Positions 1 through 6,444 of a stretch of 12,927 bases of DNA are shown piece by piece. This DNA is from Planctomycetota bacterium (GTDB taxonomy: Bacteria > Planctomycetota > Phycisphaerae > Phycisphaerales > UBA1924). Within the stretch, counting starts at the first letter, position 1, and each line of letters opens with the position of its first letter. The stretch spans positions 1 to 12,927 of the forward strand of contig JAFLCM010000025.1 of assembly GCA_017303565.1 (NCBI GenBank). The letters are read 5' to 3'. The notes under the pieces are model-generated. The model was given only the letters and a program-made list of their open reading frames with translations, made no database searches and was not told where the DNA came from. The position numbers and the translations under genes were made by a program.

Positions 1-60
1 GCGAAGGACCTCGACGCCCCGCTCGCCGCATGCTGGTGGACGGAAGAGATGCCGGTCTAG
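1..60 (+). CDS. 3' end of an unidentified protein (partial)
   Basis: The first 60 bases read as an open frame of 19 codons ending in TAG at 58-60, with nearly every third codon position G or C, as in the sure genes of this window. The visible C-terminus ends in CWWTEEMPV. This is too short to assign a family. The gene would converge on the M28 peptidase gene, with a hairpin-rich gap between them. It could be chance, because the fragment is short. The third-base pattern and the position just before a terminator-like hairpin are the only support. Confidence 0.45.
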   Translation, partial: AKDLDAPLAACWWTEEMPV

Positions 61-107
61 ACCGACAACCCGCGGACATCGCGGGGCCGTACCGGCCCCG
101 GGTCGGT
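61..107. terminator. Hairpin between converging genes, likely terminator
   Basis: An 8-bp perfect stem (82-89 with 93-100, loop TAC) lies inside a second, outer inverted repeat (ACCGAC at 61-66 with GTCGGT at 102-107). It sits in the short gap between the + strand fragment ending at 60 and the - strand peptidase gene ending at 124. There is no T tract, so it would be a non-canonical terminator usable in both directions. Confidence 0.45.
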
Positions 108-123
108 GCTCCCTCAGATCAGA

Positions 124-1506
124 TCACTCCACCGCCGCGCCCGCGAACGAGACCGGGCTGCGGTACCCGTCCTTGTCGTACGCGCGAACGCCGAAGTACA
201 CGTTGTCCTTGCTGACCTCGAGCCGCGCTTCGGCGACGTTGCCCACGTCCTTCGAATGCTGCCACACCGGGCTGGTGGTCTCACGCCACACCACCTCGTA
301 GCCGCTCGTGTCCGGCTCGGGGCACTTCTCCCAGCGGATCGTTCCGGCCTCGAGTTTCGCGGTGACGATGCGGACGGCCGCCGGCTCGCGCGGCGCGTTG
401 GCGAGGTGGACGAGCGTCGCCGCGTTGAGGCGCGTCACGCCCGCGAGGTACTCGGCGTCGACGTACTCGGCCCGGTCGCCGTACTTCACGCCGTCAACTT
501 CCTTCACGTCCTGATGCTGGCGGGTGTAATCCTCGCCCATCGCCGTGAACCGCACGGCGGCGAAGCCCTGGTCGTTGAACGCCAGATGATCGCCGCCGCG
601 CAGGAACCGGTCGGGGCGGAAGACCATCATCGGCTTCACCCGAGTGTTCTCCCACGCGGCGACCTCCGCGACGTACCGCGCGATCTGCCTGCTCGGCGAG
701 TCGCTCTCCGAAGCCAGCCGCCGGATCTCCGCCAGTTGCAGCCCGCGCGGGTTCGAGGGGATCCCCTCCGAGAACACGCGCACGAAGCCCGCGTGCGGGC
801 CCTTCTCCCCGTTGAACGCCGGCGACGGATCGCCCACGATGTCGTTGTTCAGGACCGCGCGGACATCCCGACCCTTTTCCTTGGCGTCCGCGGCGTGCCA
901 GCGCGCCCCCAGCAGCCCCTGCTCCTCGCCCGCCGTCGCCAGGAGCACCACCGTCGACTCCAGCGGCCGGGCCGCGAGCACGCGGCAGATCTCCAAAAGC
1001 GCCGCCGTCCCCGAGGCGTTGTCGTTCGCGCCGGGAGCGTCCGAGGTGTTGTCCATCTTGTCCGTCGGGATCGAGTCGTAGTGGGCCGCGACGTAGTAGC
1101 GCCGCTCCGCCGCCTCGGGCATCGTGCCGGGGATGACGGCGACGACGTTGACGATCTGCCCGCCGTTGGGCATCCGCTCCACCGGCGGCTGCTCGAAGAC
1201 GTCGAGGTAGACGTTCAGGAGCGGCTGACCGGGGATCGAGCGCTGGCAGTCCTCAAACGTGCGCTGCAGCCAGTCCCGCGCCGCCGCGATCCCCTTGCCG
1301 AAGACCTTGTCCGACGACAGCGTGTGACGGGTTCCGAAGCCGCACAGCGTGTCCACGTGCTTGCGGAGCACGTCGGCCTTGATCTCCGCCATGACCTTCG
1401 CGGGCAGTTCGGGCTTCGGGAGCGCCGCGGGCTGGGCCCCCGCCGGGCCCGATAGCACCGCCGCACAAAAGACCCCCGCCGCCGCACGCATCGAGTGAGT
1501 TCGCAT
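124..1506 (-). CDS. Secreted M28-family metallopeptidase with C-terminal fibronectin III-like domain
   Basis: A 460-residue protein, probably a zinc aminopeptidase acting outside the cytoplasm. Residues 1-24 form a signal peptide (Arg near the start, Ala-rich core, AGA-Q at the likely cleavage site). The M28 metal-binding pattern is complete: HYDS (His142), NDNASG (Asp162), GEEQG (catalytic Glu194 and ligand Glu195), NNDIVG (Asp222), and His331 in RQHQD as the likely fifth ligand. GGDHLAFNDQG at 304-314 is the usual loop before it. Residues about 375-460 resemble a fibronectin type III fold (GYEVVWRE, YFGVRAYDKDGYRSPVS). The ATG at 1506 is chosen because it gives the complete signal peptide and lies 6 bases from a TATATT -10 element; no Shine-Dalgarno sequence is visible. 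An in-frame ATG five codons later is the alternative. The gene is divergent from the prpB-like gene. The family call is firm; the substrate is unknown. Confidence 0.9.
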   Translation of the reverse strand: MRTHSMRAAAGVFCAAVLSGPAGAQPAALPKPELPAKVMAEIKADVLRKHVDTLCGFGTRHTLSSDKVFGKGIAAARDWLQRTFEDCQRSIPGQPLLNVYLDVFEQPPVERMPNGGQIVNVVAVIPGTMPEAAERRYYVAAHYDSIPTDKMDNTSDAPGANDNASGTAALLEICRVLAARPLESTVVLLATAGEEQGLLGARWHAADAKEKGRDVRAVLNNDIVGDPSPAFNGEKGPHAGFVRVFSEGIPSNPRGLQLAEIRRLASESDSPSRQIARYVAEVAAWENTRVKPMMVFRPDRFLRGGDHLAFNDQGFAAVRFTAMGEDYTRQHQDVKEVDGVKYGDRAEYVDAEYLAGVTRLNAATLVHLANAPREPAAVRIVTAKLEAGTIRWEKCPEPDTSGYEVVWRETTSPVWQHSKDVGNVAEARLEVSKDNVYFGVRAYDKDGYRSPVSFAGAAVE

Positions 1507-1512
1507 GCCGCG

Positions 1513-1520
1513 AATATACT
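1513..1520. promoter_or_regulatory. Overlapping divergent -10 elements (leaderless-type two-way promoter)
   Basis: The 8-base AT island AATATACT lies in the 20-base gap between the M28 and prpB-like start codons. On + it reads TATACT (1515-1520), 6 bases before the ATG at 1527. On - it reads TATATT (1518-1513), also 6 bases before the ATG at 1506. Transcription starting at the normal distance would begin at or next to the A of each ATG, so both mRNAs would be leaderless. No convincing -35 is seen on either strand, and neither start has a Shine-Dalgarno sequence. Confidence 0.65.
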
Positions 1521-1526
1521 CGCCTC

Positions 1527-2492
1527 ATGCACGATCAGCCCGGCAACCGCACGCGGAAACCCAGCCCCGGCCAGCGCCTCCGAACTCTGATGGACGCGGG
1601 CTGCGTCGCCATGCCCGGCGCGTTCAACGGCCTCGTGGCCCGCGCCGCGAGGAAAGCCGGTTTCGATTCACTCTACGTCTCCGGCGCCGCCGTCTCCGCG
1701 TCCTTCGGCGTGCCCGATGTCGGCATGGTCAGCCTGACCGAGTTCACGGGCGTGATCGAGCAGGTGGCCCGCGCCTCGCAACTGCCCGTGCTCGCCGACG
1801 CGGACACCGGCTTCGGCGAGTCCGAGATGGTCGTCCGCACCGTCCGCGAGTACGCCCGCGCCGGCGCCGCCGCCCTGCACATCGAGGACCAGGTGTTCCC
1901 CAAGCGCTGCGGGCACCTCGACGGCAAGCGCCTCGTGCCCGCCGAGCACATGATCGAGAAGGTCCGCGCCGCCGCCAAGGCCCGAGACGCCATGGCCGGC
2001 ACCGACGGCGACGGTTTCGTCATCTGCGCCCGCACCGACGCCCGCGGCGTCGAGTCCTTCGACTCCGCCGTCCACCGCGCCCGCGCCTACATCGAGGCCG
2101 GCGCCGACATGATCTTCCCCGAGGGCCTCGCCAACCTCGAAGAGTTCAGGCAGTTCGCAACCGCCATCAAGGCCCCTCCGGCGCACATCGCACAGCGCAC
2201 AGCGCAGAGCGCAAAGCGCACCGCGCACCGCGGCCCCTACCTTCTCGCCAACATGACCGAGTTCGGCAAGACGCCGATCATCCCCCTGAAAGACTTCGCC
2301 GCCGCGGGCTACGACTGCGTCATCTGGCCCGTCACCACGCTCCGCGCCGCCATGGGCGAGGTCACCCGCGCCCTCGAACACCTCAAGCGCGACGGCGACG
2401 TCTCGGCCTTCATCGACCGCGTCCAGGACCGCAAGGCGCTGTACGACCTCCTCAAGTACACGCCGGGGGAGGAGTGGGTGTTCCCGGGATGA
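1527..2492 (+). CDS. prpB: Isocitrate lyase/PEP mutase superfamily; probable 2-methylisocitrate lyase
   Basis: A 321-residue TIM-barrel enzyme. By family it splits 2-methylisocitrate into pyruvate and succinate, the last step of the methylcitrate route for propionate. Motifs in order: YVSG (50-53), metal-binding DADTGFG (Asp91, Asp93), HIEDQ (118-122), the lyase signature KRCGH (126-130, catalytic Cys128), ARTDA (168-172) and ANMTEFGKTP (241-250). KRCGH, rather than a PEP mutase-type loop, points to a lyase. The family is usually about 290-300 residues; the extra length here is mostly an insert of about 20 residues (roughly 218-237) encoded by a 7-base tandem repeat. No prpC or prpD is in the window, so another 2-methylisocitrate or dimethylmalate lyase-type activity is possible. 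The start fits the 6-base spacing from TATACT; there is no Shine-Dalgarno sequence. Confidence 0.8.
   Translation: MHDQPGNRTRKPSPGQRLRTLMDAGCVAMPGAFNGLVARAARKAGFDSLYVSGAAVSASFGVPDVGMVSLTEFTGVIEQVARASQLPVLADADTGFGESEMVVRTVREYARAGAAALHIEDQVFPKRCGHLDGKRLVPAEHMIEKVRAAAKARDAMAGTDGDGFVICARTDARGVESFDSAVHRARAYIEAGADMIFPEGLANLEEFRQFATAIKAPPAHIAQRTAQSAKRTAHRGPYLLANMTEFGKTPIIPLKDFAAAGYDCVIWPVTTLRAAMGEVTRALEHLKRDGDVSAFIDRVQDRKALYDLLKYTPGEEWVFPG
2182..2230 (+). repeat. Heptamer tandem repeat (7 units, consensus CGCACAG) inside prpB
   Basis: Seven consecutive 7-base units run from 2182: CGCACAT, CGCACAG twice, CGCAGAG, CGCAAAG and CGCACCG twice. The first four bases CGCA are constant in all units. Because 3 x 7 = 21, the peptide repeats every 7 residues (AQRTAQS then AKRTAHR). 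It falls just before the barrel strand containing ANMTEFG, where family members have only a short connection. The unit differences are mostly at positions 5 to 7. Confidence 0.85.
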
Positions 2493-2533
2493 TGTGCGGC
2501 CATTGGTTCACTTGAACGCCCGCATTCGGGTAC

Positions 2534-2552
2534 CCCGCCGGTCCCCGGCGGG
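2534..2552. terminator. GC-rich hairpin between converging prpB-like and CPBP genes
   Basis: A perfect 8-bp stem (CCCGCCGG at 2534-2541 with CCGGCGGG at 2545-2552, loop TCC) lies in the 123-base gap between two converging stop codons. No T tract follows on either strand. The position suggests a shared terminator; the structure alone would be weak evidence in DNA this GC-rich. Confidence 0.45.
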
Positions 2553-2615
2553 CGGATTCACCGGGTCCTCCACGGCCACCGATACCCGCCCCAACGACGC
2601 GGACTCGCCACCCTC

Positions 2616-3647
2616 TCACACCATCGACAACCCCACGTTCGCCGCGTTGAACGCCGCGTGCATCAGCACGCACACCCACAGGCGGCCCGTCCGCTCCAGT
2701 GCCAACCCGAACGCCACGCTCAGGCAGAACAGCGTGAACACCGCGTGCCAAGGCACCGCCCCCACGTGGGCCACGGCGAACACCGCGCTGGTGATGCCGA
2801 TCGCCGCCGGGGCGCTGCGGGTCATCTTCAGGACGCCGGTCTGCAGGAACCCGCGGTAGATGAACTCCTCGACCAGGGGCGCCCCCACCACCACGCCGAC
2901 GACCGTCAGCCACCACCACACGCTCGAGGCCGCGCCCGGCTCCGTGAGTTTCGCGAGCGTCTGGTGGGCCACCTGGCCCGGCTCATCCCCGCCCGACATT
3001 CGGGCCACCACCCGCGCGACCCACAGGGACGCCGCGCCAATGAGATAGACCGCGGGCCCGGCGACGATCATCCACGCCGCGGCTCGCCTGAGCGTTTCCC
3101 AAAACTCCCGGGCGATCCCGCGCCCGAACCCCACGAGGCCCACCATCCGCGCCGAGCCGGGCAGGACCAGCAGCACGCCGCCCAGCACCAGCAGCGATCC
3201 GGCATAGGCCCCCGCCTGCCCCACCACCCCGGCCCGCAGCGAACCCGCCGCCAGCGGTAATCCGCTCAGCCCGAGCGCGATCGAGGCGCCCAGCGCCTGT
3301 GCCAGCCACGCCGCCATCCCGCACAAGACCAGCACCATCCCGATCTGGTTCGATTGCACGCCGCGCGATGCTCCCGGGCCTTTGCCATGGTCGGCGTCCC
3401 GCAGCGCCCCCCACCGCACCGACTCCAGCATCCCCCTCCCCTCCCGCGCCGCGAGCCTCAGCACCCACAGCCACGACAACAAACCCGCCGCCAGCAGCGC
3501 CACCGACACCCACGCCGAAGAGCCGCCCGCTGCCTCCGCGGCGTTCTCGGGCGTCTTTGGCGGAGCCGGCACCGCCTCGGGAGCGGCAACCGTCGGTTCC
3601 TCCTGCGCCGCCACGCCGATCGCGCCGACAACACTACAGTCCAGCAT
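2616..3647 (-). CDS. CPBP-family intramembrane protease (CAAX protease/Abi type)
   Basis: A membrane protein of 343 residues if started at the ATG at 3647. The C-terminal domain has the three CPBP motifs: EEFIYRG (Glu260, Glu261, Arg265), FAVAH (Phe290, His294) and HAAFN (His330, Asn334), which place glutamates and histidines at the intramembrane active site. Several hydrophobic segments precede it (about 43-66, 102-129, 141-163, 191-212). The stretch before the first one is Pro/Ala/Glu-rich and of low complexity. The start is uncertain. The frame continues upstream, but that part is the antisense of trpC and is not protein-like. The ATG at 3647 has no -10 or Shine-Dalgarno sequence at a useful distance, while a TAGTGT element lies just inside it. 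A GTG at 3614 (codon 12) is the best alternative, giving 332 residues. Substrates of bacterial CPBP proteins are mostly unknown; none can be inferred here. Confidence 0.82.
   Translation of the reverse strand: MLDCSVVGAIGVAAQEEPTVAAPEAVPAPPKTPENAAEAAGGSSAWVSVALLAAGLLSWLWVLRLAAREGRGMLESVRWGALRDADHGKGPGASRGVQSNQIGMVLVLCGMAAWLAQALGASIALGLSGLPLAAGSLRAGVVGQAGAYAGSLLVLGGVLLVLPGSARMVGLVGFGRGIAREFWETLRRAAAWMIVAGPAVYLIGAASLWVARVVARMSGGDEPGQVAHQTLAKLTEPGAASSVWWWLTVVGVVVGAPLVEEFIYRGFLQTGVLKMTRSAPAAIGITSAVFAVAHVGAVPWHAVFTLFCLSVAFGLALERTGRLWVCVLMHAAFNAANVGLSMV
3635..3640 (+). promoter_or_regulatory. Candidate -10 element (TACAGT) for leaderless trpC
   Basis: TACAGT fits the TANNNT pattern and ends 5 bases before the trpC ATG at 3646, close to the 6-base spacing at the M28/prpB pair. 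It lies inside the proposed 5' end of the divergent CPBP gene. On the - strand the overlapping ACACTA (3631-3636) reads TAGTGT, a possible -10 for the CPBP gene if that gene starts further in than 3647. No -35 is recognisable. Confidence 0.45.
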
Positions 3648-4545
3648 GCGCGACGCGGACTCGCTCCAACCCGACTCGCCCGACCCCGAAGAGGGGGCCG
3701 ACGCCGCGCCCCCGTCGTGGAAAGCGACCGGAACGCTGGCCGACATCGTGGCGCACAAGAGAACCGAGGTCGAGGCCGCGAAGGCCGCCGTCCCCCTCGA
3801 AACGCTGAAGGAGCGGATCGCTGAACTGAACCGCCCGCGGAACTTCTTCCAGGCGGTGGTCCGCCACGACGCCGCGAACACCACCAGCGTCATCGCCGAG
3901 ATCAAGCGAAAAAGCCCCAGCGCCGGCTGGATCCGTGAGGAGTACCGCTCGGACGATTTCGACCCGACGCCCATCGCCAGACGCTACCACGAGAACGGGG
4001 CCGCGGCGATCTCCTGCCTCACCGACGAGCGTTTCTTCGGCGGCCATCTTTCGTACATCCACCGCGTGAAGGACGCCGTGCCTCTGCCCGTGCTGCGGAA
4101 GGACTTCATCGTCGACCCGTACCAGGTGTGGGAGTCCCGCGCCGCCGGCGCCGACGCCGTCCTGCTCATCGCCGAGTGCCTGAGCCAGAGCGAGATCGTC
4201 GACCTGATGATCCTCGCCCGCGAGTTGCAACTGACGACGCTGATCGAGGTCCACTCCATGGAGAACCTGCTCCGCGTCCGCCCCCACGTCGGCTTCCCCG
4301 ACCGGTCCTACGGCCTCCTGGGCATCAACAACCGCGACCTCTCCGCGATGAAAACCGACATCGCCCACACCCTGCGCCTGATCGACCTGGTCGAGGACAC
4401 GACCACGCTGGTCTCCGAGAGCGGCATCCGCACGCCCGAAGACCTCCGCCGCCTGCGCAAGGCCGGCGTCCGGATCGCGCTCGTCGGCGAGCACTTGATG
4501 CGCGAGCAAGACCCCGGCGCGGCCCTGAAGGCGCTGCTCGCGTGA
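3646..4545 (+). CDS. trpC: Indole-3-glycerol phosphate synthase
   Basis: A 299-residue TIM barrel that closes the ring of carboxyphenylamino-deoxyribulose phosphate to indole-3-glycerol phosphate in tryptophan synthesis; cytoplasmic. The family residues are all present: AEIKRKSPSAG (Glu85, Lys87 and the phosphate-side SPS loop), LRKDF (Lys152), LIEVH (Glu201), GINNRDL (Asn228) and VSESGI (Glu258, Ser259). The usual first helix is recognisable as LADIVAHKRTEVEAAKAAVP, starting about residue 31. The first 25-30 residues are acidic, Pro-rich and longer than in typical family members. The frame is open further upstream, but that part is antisense to the CPBP gene; ATG 3646 is the only ATG near the domain start. 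Other trp genes are absent, so trpC stands alone. Function is firm; the exact start is moderately sure. Confidence 0.93.
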   Translation: MRDADSLQPDSPDPEEGADAAPPSWKATGTLADIVAHKRTEVEAAKAAVPLETLKERIAELNRPRNFFQAVVRHDAANTTSVIAEIKRKSPSAGWIREEYRSDDFDPTPIARRYHENGAAAISCLTDERFFGGHLSYIHRVKDAVPLPVLRKDFIVDPYQVWESRAAGADAVLLIAECLSQSEIVDLMILARELQLTTLIEVHSMENLLRVRPHVGFPDRSYGLLGINNRDLSAMKTDIAHTLRLIDLVEDTTTLVSESGIRTPEDLRRLRKAGVRIALVGEHLMREQDPGAALKALLA

Positions 4546-4686
4546 CCGACGGACGGCGCGGGGTCCGAAAAGCCCGGGCCAGAACGCAGCGCCGGACAAA
4601 TCAACACCGAACCGGGTGGATTTCCCCGAAGACCGATCCGGGCGATTCAGGGGATTCCCGGATGTCCCGATGCGAAGAGCGGCCCC
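4546..4686 (+). other. Gap between trpC and histidine kinase gene with a possible hairpin
   Basis: No gene is seen in these 141 bases. An inverted repeat, ATCCGGG (4636-4642) with CCCGGAT (4657-4663), has a 14-base loop and could be a leader hairpin of the kinase gene or an operator. No clear promoter is visible. A weak purine stretch GAAGAG (4673-4678) lies 8 bases before the kinase ATG. Confidence 0.35.
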
Positions 4687-6384
4687 ATGGAGTGTGCCGC
4701 CGTGCCTGATCGACTCTCATCCGAACCCGCCGAACCCGCTCCGGCGCGGTCCTACCTTTCGCCTTCGTCGGTGCTCGGCGAGTCCGGGCGGCGCGACCTG
4801 CTCGACACCCTCGAGTCCGCCGCCATCGTCTCCGTGACCTCCGCCGACGGCACAATCCTTGAGGTGAACCGGCGTTTCTGCGAGGTCTCCGGCTACAGCC
4901 GCGAGGAACTCGTCGGGCACAATCACCGCCTGGTCAACAGCGGCACCCACCCCACCGCGTTCTGGGCGGACATGTACCGGACCGTCGCCGCGGGCGGCGT
5001 GTGGCGCGCCGAGGTGCGCAACCGCGCCAAGGACGGCTCGATCTACTGGGTCGATTCCACCATGAAGGGCTTCTTCGGCCCCGACGGACGCCTGAGCCAC
5101 ATCGTCAGCGTTCGGACCGACATCACCGCCCTCAAAGCGGCCCTGGACGAACTCGCCGCCGCCCGCGACCAGGCCCAGACCGCCCTCAAGGCCAAGTCCG
5201 AGTTCCTCGCCAACATAAGCCACGAGCTCCGCACCCCGCTCACCGCGGTGCTCGGCTACGCCGACCTGCTCATGGAGAACGGCGACACCTCCAAAGCCCC
5301 CCTCGAACGCCTCGACTGCATCCAGACCATCAAGCGCACCGGGCAGCACCTGCTCACCGTCATCAACGACGTGCTCGACCTCTCGAAGATCGAGGCCGGG
5401 AGCATGACCGTCGAGTCCATCGCCTGCTCGCCCGCGCGGATGCTCGACGAGGTGCGCGATTTCATGCAGGGCCGCGCCCGGGCCGCCGGGCTTGATTTCC
5501 GTGTCTGCGCCGACGGGCCCGTGCCTGACGCCGTCATCACGGACCCCACCCGTCTCCGCCAGATCCTCCTGAACCTGCTCGGAAACGCGATCAAGTTCAC
5601 GCCCGCCGGCAGCGTGCGCCTCACGGCCCGGGCGACCCCCATCGACGCGGACCCCGCGAACGTTCGACTCGAGTTCGACGTCGAGGACACCGGGCTGGGC
5701 ATCGAGCCGCGCGCCGCCGAGGCCCTGTTCCAGCCGTTCTCCCAGGCGGACTCATCCATGTCCCGCCGCTTCGGCGGTTCCGGCCTCGGGCTCTCGATCA
5801 GCAGGCGACTCGCCCAGATGCTCGGCGGCGGGGTCACCCTCGTCCGCACCGCGCCCGGTCGCGGCTCGCTCTTCCGCCTGGAGTTCCCGTGCCGTCTCGC
5901 GGACTCGGCGGAGTTTGAACGCCCCACGCTCGCCCTCGTTCAACCCGACGAACGCGGGCCGCTCACCGCCCGCATCCTGCTCGCCGAGGACGGCCCCGAC
6001 AACCAGCGCCTCATCGCCCACCTGCTCCGCAAGGCGGGCGCGGAGGTCAACGTCGCCGCCAACGGAAAACTCGCCCTCGACGCCGCCCTGAGCGCCGAGG
6101 CCCTCGGCACGCCGTTCGACCTGATCCTCATGGACATGCAGATGCCCGAGATGGACGGGTACACGGCAACCGCGAAACTCCGCGAGGCCGCCTACCCGCG
6201 CCCGATCATCGCCCTGACCGCCCACGCGCTCCCCGAGGAGCGCCAGCGCTGCCTCAACGCCGGCTGCGACCATTACGAGAGCAAGCCCATCGAAAAGGCC
6301 CGCCTGATCGCCGTCTGCCGACGCTGGGCCGAGGCGGGGAGCGGAAGGCCCGCTGGAGACGCGGGGATTGCCGCCGCGGCGTAG
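4687..6384 (+). CDS. Soluble PAS-domain hybrid histidine kinase with C-terminal receiver
   Basis: A 565-residue sensor kinase with no signal peptide or membrane segment, so cytoplasmic. Order: PAS domain (about 38-150, with KDGSIYWVDST and a closing VRTDIT), a short coiled-coil linker, HisKA domain with SHELRTP (phosphorylated His179), HATPase with N-box LLNLLGNAIKF (Asn296, Asn300), G1 DTGLGI (334-339) and G2 GGSGLGL (363-369), then a receiver (about 428-545) with acidic Glu434/Asp435, phospho-acceptor Asp483 in LMDMQMP, Thr511 and Lys533 in SKPI. All catalytic residues are present. No output domain or HPt is fused, and no response regulator gene is adjacent, so partner and signal are unknown. 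GTG at 4702 is an alternative start. It is followed after 60 bases by the prepilin peptidase gene on the same strand, which might be co-transcribed. Confidence 0.92.
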   Translation: MECAAVPDRLSSEPAEPAPARSYLSPSSVLGESGRRDLLDTLESAAIVSVTSADGTILEVNRRFCEVSGYSREELVGHNHRLVNSGTHPTAFWADMYRTVAAGGVWRAEVRNRAKDGSIYWVDSTMKGFFGPDGRLSHIVSVRTDITALKAALDELAAARDQAQTALKAKSEFLANISHELRTPLTAVLGYADLLMENGDTSKAPLERLDCIQTIKRTGQHLLTVINDVLDLSKIEAGSMTVESIACSPARMLDEVRDFMQGRARAAGLDFRVCADGPVPDAVITDPTRLRQILLNLLGNAIKFTPAGSVRLTARATPIDADPANVRLEFDVEDTGLGIEPRAAEALFQPFSQADSSMSRRFGGSGLGLSISRRLAQMLGGGVTLVRTAPGRGSLFRLEFPCRLADSAEFERPTLALVQPDERGPLTARILLAEDGPDNQRLIAHLLRKAGAEVNVAANGKLALDAALSAEALGTPFDLILMDMQMPEMDGYTATAKLREAAYPRPIIALTAHALPEERQRCLNAGCDHYESKPIEKARLIAVCRRWAEAGSGRPAGDAGIAAAA

Positions 6385-6429
6385 GGGCCGCGACCCGACA
6401 TCCGCCGCACGGTCCCATCGCCAAACGCC

Positions 6430-6435
6430 GATAAT
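6430..6435 (+). promoter_or_regulatory. Possible -10 element (GATAAT) before prepilin peptidase gene
   Basis: GATAAT matches five of six bases of the TATAAT consensus and ends 9 bases before the ATG at 6445. Initiation 6-8 bases downstream would give a leader of only one to three bases. No -35 or Shine-Dalgarno sequence is seen. This would allow expression independent of the kinase gene. Confidence 0.35.
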
Positions 6436-6444
6436 GCCCCCCAC

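Noticed and set aside
106..1455. A 449-codon + strand open frame over the M28 gene
   Set aside because: Its translation is Arg/Val/His-rich with no motifs and is the antisense of a gene with a complete M28 active site. Long antisense frames are expected in DNA this GC-rich.
2182..2230. CRISPR-like array
   Set aside because: The units are 7 bases with no spacers and lie within a coding frame. This is a simple tandem repeat.
3382..3645. Upstream 88-codon extension of the trpC frame
   Set aside because: It is antisense to the CPBP membrane region and is Ser/Ala/Thr-rich without domain features. TrpC family similarity begins after 3646.
3648..3974. Upstream 109-codon extension of the CPBP frame on the - strand
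   Set aside because: It is antisense to the conserved part of trpC and does not look like protein sequence. The CPBP gene must start at or below 3647.
2616..4545. CPBP protease with neighbours as a bacteriocin immunity or phage defence unit
   Set aside because: CPBP proteins have been linked to bacteriocin immunity, but here the neighbours are trpC and prpB, with no peptide precursor, toxin or export genes.
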